The notes under the pieces: model-generated
Database searches by the model: none
What the model was told of the DNA's origin: nothing
The model's input: the letters and a program-made list of their open reading frames with translations, nothing else
Program-made: the position numbers and the translations under genes
NCBI GenBank assembly: GCA_030549495.1
Contig: JAUIRK010000923.1
Location: 558,001 to 622,000 of the forward strand
DNA length: 64,000 nt
Origin: Nectonema munidae
Taxonomy: Eukaryota; Nematomorpha; Nectonematoida; Nectonematidae
Reading direction: 5' to 3'
Part shown: positions 56,438-64,000 of the stretch, piece after piece
Layout of the letters: each line of letters begins with the position of its first letter
Numbering within the stretch: position 1 is the stretch's first letter

Positions 56438-59343
56438 TTAATACGATGCATTTGTCACATTTTTCATATCTTTGTTCAGTATAACTATTTGGTTGCTCAA
56501 CCTTCTAACAAAAAATAAAAATAACCCTCTTTTTATTACTGTGCCGTCAATATGACCTTATAAAGCTTATTTTTTGTTACTTTCAATGAGTATAATTGGG
56601 ATTTTTTTTATAAAATATAAGTAATGGAGTTTTAATTGAATATTTGGGATAAAGAAGCATACCGTTTGTCTGATATAATAATACATATATAAAAACTTTA
56701 ATGCATGTTTATAATGTTCAAGGGTCAATGTGACAGTTTGGTATGTTTATAGCAGGGGAGCAAATCGGAGGCAGGGAGTGTAAAGGCCTTTCCCTCCACC
56801 ATTAATTTAGATTTTTTTCAACATTACATCTTTTTTATATCATTATAAAAGACTTGTTTGGCTTGTGAGCAGACTTTACATGTTTACGGTTGAGTTTCTA
56901 TAAATTTTAAAATTATAAAAAAAGTCTCCCCCCCCTCCCTCCAATAATTTTAAAGATGTGCGATCTTGGTTCATAGGAAAACATTATTTCATCATTTCTG
57001 GCGTTAAACGCGACGGGATGCTCATTATTGATGAAAGGAAATTGTTGGGTGAACATGTGGGGAGAGTTTTTGAGATCTTATCTTCAAGAGTTTATGTGGC
57101 GAGATAGATTTTGCAATTATGCGATGATCACATTAGCCAGTAATCTAATGTTTGTAATAAGTAAACAGGATTCTCTATTCGTGTTAGTAGTTCCCTTGAA
57201 ATAATATTTATTTTTATTCAAGTTCAAAGGTAATTTTCATATTATATATGCAAGTGCTAATTTTATTTATTTTAATTTATTTTTCAGTGAGGATAGTCAA
57301 CCTGTAAAAATACCAATAAAAAGATAAACAAGTCATTTTACCCAAGCCCCTTTTAAGGCTCAAAAATATATAAAATGTTCAGAACAAGATGTCATTTAAA
57401 CAATAACTCGTTTCAAGGCTAAATTCTGAAGTTTTCAAAATATTTTATATTGGAAGATTTTGGATTTCATACAGAAATATATTGTATTTATTTTCATGAA
57501 AAGCAGATCTTTTAGTTGATTTTACTCGGGCGAAACCTTTGAAGTGTTTATTTTTTCAGTAGATACAAAAACTTCATTGGAGAGATCGTTCTTCAGAAGA
57601 TCCTTCAATTCTTCCTAATTAAGAGTATTAGATCTTTATACTAAAAAGCCGCCCGTTCGCAAATACCACTTTTAGTGGTTCTCTGCGATGTCTTACATAT
57701 TTAGAACGAGACAAAGCAGAAGACTAGTAATTTCTATTTAATTCCATTGAAGGTAAGAGTTCATCTGCGCTTTGGAAACATTGGTTTTAAATTGATTAAA
57801 TACAGGTTTGACGGTATAATGTACAAATTCTAGCGTAAATAATGCAACTTGTAGTAAAATATAGAAAAATACAGGTACATACGGCATATTTCAAATTAAT
57901 GAAAGATCTTTGTGAGCCGGCGGCACCTCACTAAACCAACGTTTAAAGGCGCATGGCGCATACAAGACGTTATCATTTGTAGCGCGTTTACTCTTTCTGC
58001 ATATATATGTTATATACACTTTTCACACGTGTGTGTCACACGTGCGCGTGCTTGATATTCCCGCCTGTAAGCAATTAGTCTTTAGCACGAAGAAAATAAT
58101 AGACGTAAAACTTTTTACACAGCCAAGTCTGTCGTCATATTCTTCAGGCACGCAATTAATGAGTGTTGTGTGTGGTGAAAGAGCGTGTATTAGTTGGCGA
58201 TTTCAAGAATCCCACACAAAATGAGAGAGATCAGTGTTGTTGAAGCACGTCATTTAAATTACGTTATGAGTGTTGGAACAAAGGAGAGACTCGTAAACAA
58301 TACGTACACACACACACACACTTATCCACACCACATAATGAAGAAAAAGACTGTCACTTTTACAACCACAAGTTTTGCCTGCCTACCAAGACAGTAGTAT
58401 CATATTTTAGTGAAATCGGACAAATCCTAAGGGATAATATGGAGTAAACCCTCGTTTTATCAAGGTTTCATTAAATCGCGGATTTTTGATGCAAATACCT
58501 AAAATTTTAGTTATCAATATTTAAGAGATATGTGACATATTTGCAGGACTTTTTTGCTTTTTTCTCTTTTCTTATTTCATCAGTAAAAGTATAATAAAAT
58601 ATGCTATTTTTAAGTCAAGTCATTTACGTCACACTAAAAAATGTCTCCAAGATGTATAAATGCAAAGAAAAATGTAAGGTGTGATAGCTTTTTTGAAGTC
58701 ACCATAAAATGTTGACGGTGAACAGATTTTTATGTGGTAGTGTTGGAATAAAAAAAGACTAACTTTGCAATAATATCTGGCATCAATTATAATTGGCCGA
58801 ATGTTCCATTACAAATGCGTGCATGTTGACTGAAAGATAATTGGGTGAATCATAAAATTAGTGGAGGTGAAAATTTTCAAATATTTTTATAAAAAATCAT
58901 AAAATACTTTTTACAAAAATGCTTCAGTTAACAAGAGTGTTTAGAGTTTAAATGATGACATGAAGATCAAGCAGTCTTAATGTATTATGTGAAATAAGGT
59001 AATCTTCATAATGTTCATATGCAGAAACCTCATCACTTCACATGAAGTACCCAAAAGTGTTCACACGAAGAACAAACACCTTCTTCATGTGATCCATTTA
59101 AAATGTTCCATATATAAAATTAAAAATCGCTGTTATTTCGATATTAAGTGTTCAACAAGTAAAAAAATGAATTTTTTTAGTTTATATTCAGCAAAATTAG
59201 ATTCTCGCGAATTTGTTTTTAACCATGATTCGCGAAATGAAAGTATTTTATGGAAACGAAATCTAGTTAATTAAATCTTCCTTGATCAACAACCCATTTG
59301 ATCCTAGAAAAAGAAGACGTTATTTGATATAAAACTGCTTTAA
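56438..59343. other. Intergenic, no gene seen
   Basis: GTAAACCCTCGTTTTATC near 58443 resembles one end of a Tigger-like element, with no partner end. Positions 57915-58240 are richer in G+C, with CACGTG/GTGTGTC words and a short CA run near 58308-58320, and could be regulatory. The two ORFs at 58033-58397 overlap each other and show no family. Confidence 0.4.
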
Positions 59344-59448
59344 CCCTTTCAGGTATTGGTTTCTTATCGTCTGCTTTTTCTCAATTAGTTTTTATATGAA
59401 TTAGCAGACAATTTTTGGCACACTAAAGTCCCAGTGTGCCTGAAAGGG
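59344..59448. mobile_element. TTAA MITE, family 3
   Basis: It begins CCCTTTCAGG after TTAA (59340-59343) and ends CCTGAAAGGG before TTAG (59449-59452). The body has ATCGTCTGCTTT and TAGCAGACAATTTTTGG (inverted GCAGACGA-type words) and a right-side AGTCCCAGTGTGCC. The length is 105 bp. Confidence 0.85.
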
Positions 59449-59464
59449 TTAGAAACCTTATTAA

Positions 59465-59570
59465 CCGGTTATTGTTCACAGTCGACATATGTCGACTTTA
59501 CAAAAATATGAATCCTCTGCATTTCTTAATGCTTTTAATACAAATCTTCTGCTCTACATTAGATATCGTC
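59465..59570. mobile_element. TTAA MITE, family 2, fused to a family 3 piece
   Basis: It starts CCGGTTATTG after TTAA (59461-59464), contains the perfect palindrome GTCGACATATGTCGAC (59481-59496) and reaches ATATCGTCTGG. It then changes abruptly at about 59570 into family 3 body sequence (TTTCTCAATGAGTTTTTATA) that runs to about 59637. This looks like an insertion or recombination join between two families. Confidence 0.75.
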
Positions 59571-59650
59571 TGGTTTATTTCTCAATGAGTTTTTATATAA
59601 CGTAAACAGACGATTTTTGGGACACTTGAAAAAGTTAGAAGCCTTATTAA

Positions 59651-59757
59651 CCGGTTATCGACCACAGTCAAAATATGTTGACTTTACAAAAATAAGCATT
59701 TGTTAATTCTTCTGCTTTACATTAGATATCGTCTGATTCCTCAAGGTCGTTAACGAG
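59651..59757. mobile_element. TTAA MITE, family 2
   Basis: It begins CCGGTTATCGACCACAG after TTAA (59647-59650) and ends GGTCGTTAACGAG. The interior keeps ATATGTTGACTTTACAAAAAT and GATATCGTCTGATT. The palindrome is worn (AAAATATGTTGAC). The length is 107 bp. Confidence 0.8.
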
Positions 59758-59850
59758 ATAACGTTTTTCTTATTAACACTTTGAGAAGCGGAGAATTATT
59801 AGGACACTAATTCTTCTGCTTTCATTTTAAATGAAATTTTATATATTTAA

Positions 59851-59980
59851 CCCATTTACGACCAATGTTCCTATTTTGGAACATAAGTAATTTCATCTTC
59901 GTCTGCTTTTTTCAATGACTTTGAATATAAATCGTCTGCGTTTTTTTAGATATCGTCTGCTTTGCTTGGTCTTAAATGGG
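59851..59980. mobile_element. TTAA MITE, family 1 (inverted)
   Basis: Perfect TTAA flanks (59847-59850, 59981-59984) surround 130 bp with ends CCCATTTACGACCAATG and the inverted CCCATTTAAGACCAAGC. All three GCAGACGA words and the TGTTCC-N6-GGAACA palindrome are present on the minus strand. Confidence 0.92.
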
Positions 59981-59984
59981 TTAA

Positions 59985-60042
59985 GGCAGAAGATTTTCAT
60001 TTCTTGGCATACAGGTGTCCTATTGGCCCTCAAGCGGTTACG
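59985..60042. mobile_element. TTAA MITE-like remnant
   Basis: It directly follows the TTAA of the previous element: GGCAGAAGATTTTCATTTCTTG, CAGGTGTCCTATTGG, then CCCTCAAGCGGTTACGGG. The AGGTGTCCTATTGG word recalls the family 3 right end. The boundaries are not secure. Confidence 0.45.
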
Positions 60043-60446
60043 GGACACATCGTCCAATTTCCCGGCCCATAGTTATAGGCGCTCCATACTTCGTTCAATA
60101 AGTGTTCTAAATTTTTGTTTCCTGTCTGTTACGTCTTTGAAATTCAATAAAGCCTGAATTTGGCTTCCAAAGCCTGGCATTTGAAGCTTAGAGTATTGAA
60201 AATGTCGTACTTTTTATAGTTTATTTATAATGTCGTGTTGAGTTCGTTTCTCTACTCCTTCGAATTATGGAATTTTTCTCTTAGGTGCGAACCAAAAATC
60301 AATAAACGCAAAATTCAGACAATTTTCAGATAGCTAATTTTTGATAGTTACAACCAGAAAAAGGCACCACGACATATGCTTATTGTTTACCTGCTGCTTA
60401 TAACAACTCTATTCTTTCTGCTATTTTACTCCTTTTTCTACTTGTC

Positions 60447-60548
60447 CAGTGAGTAAGGTTGGTTAGATACTGTGTTTCGATAACTCAAAGTTATCACACT
60501 CAAAGCATTTGTGCCTTCTCGATGAAAACACCCCACGGTACCTTTGCC
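60447..60548 (+). mobile_element. tRNA-derived SINE, copy 4
   Basis: In plus orientation: GTGAGTAAGGTTGGTTAGAT, ACTG.GTTTC, a B-box region lost to divergence, and the body end GATGAAAACACCCCACGGTA. It is shorter than the 42-kb copy through an internal loss. Confidence 0.75.
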
Positions 60549-60815
60549 TTTCGATTTCTTTGTTAACATTTCACTTTTTATCAAGGTTTTAATTGACTTA
60601 CTTACTTTTTACAGATAGAAGGCGCATCTTAACAAAATTGGATGATTTAATCGCCACGGTCAATGATACCAATAATCTTCTATATTTTTATTTTATTTTC
60701 TTGGTGTTGTTAGTGTAAGCAGCATATTGTCAAAGAACAAAATTCACTAATGCGTAAATTTCCATTTTAATTATTGTGCGCTCTGAAACAAGTCCACGCA
60801 TTTTGTCCGTCTAAG
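60549..60815. other. Intergenic, no gene seen
   Basis: AT-rich, nothing recognised. Confidence 0.4.
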
Positions 60816-61456
60816 CAGGGGTGGATCTAGAAGGAAAGCCCGTGGCGATTTTATAACTTTTTTTTCTAATGATTTTTTTTTATATGCAAAAGCATTGTTA
60901 CTGAGTGCCTAGGCCCTAGGCCTAGAGTATTATTACTTTAGACCAGGGATCGGCAAACTTTTTTACCTTCGACCCCTTCATAGAACATTTGTCTTCACAT
61001 CGACTCCCACTCGACATAGAAATGTTTCATATAAACATTGATCAATGTCTAACAATTAAGAAAAAAATACAAACCAAAAATGTTTCATATATCCTATACT
61101 ATACAATGTCCTAAGTAAGCTATGTTTTAAAAGAAAAGGGAGATTTATTACTACTATAAAGTAAAACATACACAATTTGGTAAGTTTGTCCATCTTATCG
61201 ACCCCAAAAGATCTGTTATCGACTCCCAGCGGTCGATATCGATCACTTTGCCGGCCCCTGTTTAGACGTATTACACTAGCAGCATTTACTTTATTGCACG
61301 TTAGAGGTCTGAAATGCAAGTCTTCTTTCACACAATGAAACTAATTCTGATTGAACTATGCGCGAATATGCTAAAAATTGAGAGTGAAAGAGGGGGCCGA
61401 GATCGCACCGACTCCCTCTGAATCCCCCAAATGCCAGATAACTGGCTACATCACTG
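60816..61456. mobile_element. hAT-like MITE carrying a nested element
   Basis: The left end CAGGGGTGGATCTAGAAGG and interior words (AAAGCATTG, GAGTGCCTAG, TATTATTACTTTAGAC, AAGTCTTCTTTCACA, GAATATGCTAAAAATT) match the element at 42216-42470 in order. The right end is taken as CATCACTG at 61456. A second element (60944-61260) splits it at TTTAGAC. Confidence 0.7.
60944..61260. mobile_element. hAT-type MITE nested in another element
   Basis: It has ends CAGGGATCGGCAAACT and, inverted, CAGGGGCCGGCAAAGT. The flanking TTTAGAC is duplicated (60937-60943, 61261-61267), and joining the flanks restores the order seen in the undisturbed relative at 42.3 kb. The length is 317 bp. CAGGGGTCGGCAAA-type ends are common in hAT (Charlie-like) non-autonomous elements. 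It has no transposase. Confidence 0.88.
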
Positions 61457-61698
61457 GTACAACCATATCGGCGAATCAAAGTTGAAGGCTTGCGCAAATC
61501 ATGCTCCACAAAAGTATAGCATCTCCAATAGGGCGTTGCGGAGTCGGGATCAATTTTAAAAATTGTTTTATCCATAATTGTTAGATTAAAAGATAAATTC
61601 ATGGCCATTCTCTTTAGTGCCCAACGTTGCAAAAACGCATCATAAAAATGTTTATTGCTTTGGTCGAATGTTGTGTTTTTGAAACTCAGAGAAAACGG
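61457..61698 (-). CDS. Candidate exon, unknown protein, cut by a transposable element
   Basis: On the minus strand a strong acceptor (CTTTATTTTATTTTTCAG) opens a phase 0 frame of about 80 codons: PFSLSFKNTTFDQSNKHFYD, AFLQRWALKRMAMNLSFNLT, then DPDSATPYWRCYTFVEHDLR. The residue mix is protein-like. Right after it begins the end of the hAT-like element, and the frame continues through that element to a stop at 61291. A weak GTTGTA donor exists just before the junction. I do not recognise the family. It is either a real exon whose end or donor was displaced by the insertion, or a chance frame. Confidence 0.35.
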
Positions 61699-62185
61699 CT
61701 GAAAAATAAAATAAAGTTGAAGAATGAAATAATAATTTTTAATACACAAATACATTGATTTAGCTTGTTAGTGCGATATCCGCAGTTGCACTTGAGGAAC
61801 AAGCTTTAAAATTAATTACCTAGTGTTTGTTGAATCATGTCTCATGTCATATACAATATAATTTCACAAAAAAATAGAGCCGAAGCAGGCAGGCATTGAT
61901 ATAAAAAAAAATACACACGTTCAACCACCACGTGAAGAAAAGAAGACCGAACGCAGGATGAAGGTGTATATATGGATAAACAATTTAATCAGTATACTGA
62001 AAAAAATATGTCTTATATAATAATAAATCAATAGGCATTTATTAATACTTTGATAGAGAGGCAGACAAAGATACATACTAATATATACTAGTAATATGTA
62101 TATATATATACATTCCATAGAATGAAATATTGTTTGTATACTGCATACACACACACATAAATATTTGATGTGTTCACGAAAAAAA
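61699..62185. other. AT-rich DNA, no gene seen
   Basis: If the candidate exon is real this is the intron before it. A short TA run lies near 62096-62111 and a CA run near 62147-62156. Confidence 0.4.
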
Positions 62186-62696
62186 TGGAATCTAGACAGA
62201 AAGAATACTTGCTTAGCAGTGATGAGATCATAGAATTTTTAAGTAGTAAACATAAGGATGGATTTGCTAGGCTATAAATAAGTTTGGATAAAATATTATT
62301 ACAGAAATTTAACTTTAAAGATGTTGATGAAATATGAAAAGTAGTGGATCTCTAGTGTAAAGCATTTTTCAACAAATATTCATTGGGATCAAAATTTGGG
62401 TTTAGTAGATATCAGAAATGAATTTGCGACCAATTTAAAAATTCACCAGCTTTCACTTCAATGTACACTAGTGTATAAGTGTATGAGTGTATAAGTGCTA
62501 GAAAAGTTTGGAATGAGTAGAATTCATATAAAAAATTTTAAAAAAAAATGTTTTTTTTCACAATTTGCGAATTAAGCTGTTGTTTGGTTTAACTTTTCAA
62601 ACGTAAAATTTCTTAAGTCAGCAGATGACGATATTCGATTTTACTGCAACCTATGCAGAAAAACTGGCTACACATGTGTAGATGATAGAACAGGGT
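62186..62696 (+). pseudogene. Decayed coding-like stretch, unknown
   Basis: MESRQKEYLLSSDEIIEFLS (62186 on) and, after frame breaks, VVWFNFSNVKFLKSADDDIR with FYCNLCRKTGYTCVDDRTG (62576-62694) look protein-like. The last part has a Cys-X2-Cys pair and ends right before a GTAAGC donor word. Stops within the stretch argue for a dead gene or transposon gene. The family was not identified. Confidence 0.3.
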
Positions 62697-63734
62697 AAGC
62701 AAGAATAGCTTCAGCTTTTTTTATATTATAATTTTTAAAATTTATTTTAAAAGAATTTAAGTTTGAAATTGAACAAGAAAGTAAATGTAATATTGTCTAA
62801 ATAAAGCAATAATTTATATTTGTGCTCGAAACTCAACAATTATAGTAATATGGAAGGCCCCCTCAGAAGCCAAACATATCTTTTAATGATATAAAAAAGA
62901 TTGAAAAAAAAAATTTTAATTATTGGTGGAAAGAAAGGCTTTACCCCTGGAAGCAGCCCGTCTAAAAAATGGCGTCTATTCAAAAAGTGCATTATTTTAA
63001 AATGGCTTGTTTACAAATAATGGATGAAATTTTTCACCTTTTTTAATTAAAATTATGAAGTTTTTTAGTGAGATATTTATTTAATTTAAGGCCTATTATT
63101 ATTATTGTCTTTTTATTAATTACGGTAATAGCATTTATATAATATTCTATTTTATTTTTATTCACTCAAGCAACGCTTTTGTCTTTCCTATTATTTTGTG
63201 TTTTTGTTTTAGTTCAAGGTTTTTACTCTTATATTTGGTTTAGAACTTTAAACCCTAATGTACTTATTTGTCTACATATGTCAGTAGTGGGTAAATGCGG
63301 CTCTTTGCTCAATCTGGTGTGTCTCTTATGATTGGCTAGTTGTTCTCTCAACTACTTGTTGAGTGTGTGCACAATAGAGCCCTGCACGGGGCGGATGTGG
63401 CTTGTCCTTATCAATAAGGCGGGTTAGTGAGAATTTGTGAAGCAAGAACATTAGTATGAAATGAAAGAAATGGAGAGCTAAGTGCGATGTCAAAAATTGC
63501 GAAATAAAGAAAAAGCATGTGTGTGTGATGGATCAAATGATTTCAGAGTTAGAGAAGAATGGCGTATGACAGAACAGAGAGAGAGAGAGAGAAGCTTCTT
63601 GTGTCATGTACTTTGCAATGTAGAGATAAAAGCTTCTTGTGTCGTGTGCTTGCGTTATTGCCTTGTCCAGATAAGAATGTGAGAGAAGAAACAAAAAAAA
63701 ATTAAATGCATAAAGAAACATAGAAAAATTGTAT
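62697..63734. other. Intergenic, no gene seen
   Basis: TAGAGCCCTGCACGGGGC near 63374 resembles a hAT-type element end without a visible partner. A short GA run lies near 63577-63592. No gene was recognised. Confidence 0.4.
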
Positions 63735-63812
63735 GCTTTCTTTCTCAATGAGTTTTTATATAAATTAAGCAGACGATTTTTGGACAATGGTGTCCCATTG
63801 TGCCTGAAAGGG
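63735..63812. mobile_element. TTAA MITE, family 3, right part
   Basis: TTTCTTTCTCAATGAGTTTT, AAGCAGACGATTTTTGG, then GGTGTCCCATTGTGCC and CCTGAAAGGG before TTAA (63813-63816). It matches the element at 59344-59448 closely over its right half. The left end is missing. Confidence 0.75.
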
Positions 63813-64000
63813 TTAAGCATTTATTTGGTAAAGATTTTGAAGTATAATAGGAAATAGATTTAAACGCTACTAATTTTGAGAGTTGGCGCAGACATACTTA
63901 GAGAAAACAAAACTAGATAAAATGCCGAGCGGAGTAGAGCAGACATTTTAATGCACGCGTAAAGGTCTGAAATTAATAAGGCATATTTTTTTTGTTAATT
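63813..64000. other. Right edge, no gene seen
   Basis: A short AT-rich remainder with no recognisable feature. Confidence 0.4.

Noticed and set aside
61056-61331. A 91-codon minus-strand ORF
   Set aside because: It lies mostly in the nested hAT-type MITE; the frame follows its CGGTCGATATCGA-like sequence, not a protein.

Overview
The window looks like invertebrate animal nuclear DNA: very AT-rich, with long gene-poor stretches, many small DNA-transposon relics, and spliceosomal introns. The three recognisable host genes all have arthropod or general animal homologues. The overall feel (AT-rich, homopolymer G runs, dense non-autonomous elements, tRNA-derived SINE) fits a crustacean, perhaps a caligid copepod. 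That assignment is an impression, not a demonstrated result.

Host genes. (1) Positions 4830-13743, plus strand: the 3' half of a single-propeller LDL-receptor-family gene of the lipophorin receptor/VLDLR type, read here as five exons whose splice phases agree. It covers the later YWTD propeller blades, a six-cysteine EGF module, a Ser/Thr-rich stalk, one transmembrane helix and a cytoplasmic FDNPVY endocytosis signal. The ligand-binding N-terminal exons lie to the left of the window or could not be found. (2) Positions 24065-30019, minus strand: an intronless gene for Integrator complex subunit 1 (INTS1). (3) Positions 51259-53724, minus strand: an intronless dishevelled gene (DIX, PDZ, DEP) with long His/Gln/Ser-rich linkers. 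Three further stretches (44239-44359 and 46019-46159 plus strand, 61457-61698 minus strand) look like exons of unidentified genes.

The rest is mostly mobile-element debris. There are two C-terminal fragments of one LINE family (left edge and 12.06-12.46 kb) and a decayed Jockey/CR1-like LINE (33.6-35.0 kb) split by a MITE in its endonuclease region. Two hAT-type elements sit back to back at 6062-7945, and a third hAT fragment lies near 19.6 kb. There are MITEs with TA or TTAA target sites, nested hAT-like elements at 60.8-61.5 kb, and four copies of a tRNA-derived SINE. A group of short elements flanked by TTAA with CCC...GGG ends recurs at least eight times and clusters at 59.3-60.0 kb. Degenerate tandem repeats fill much of 36-40.6 kb, and a 224-bp TG microsatellite lies in the last visible receptor intron.

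No prokaryotic-type operon, CRISPR array, tRNA or rRNA gene was seen, and no retrovirus-like, LTR or Polinton element was recognised. The most unusual material is the TTAA-flanked MITE group with shared internal motifs and family-specific palindromes, the stacked hAT insertions sharing one target sequence, and the 148-bp near-perfect palindrome in a receptor intron.
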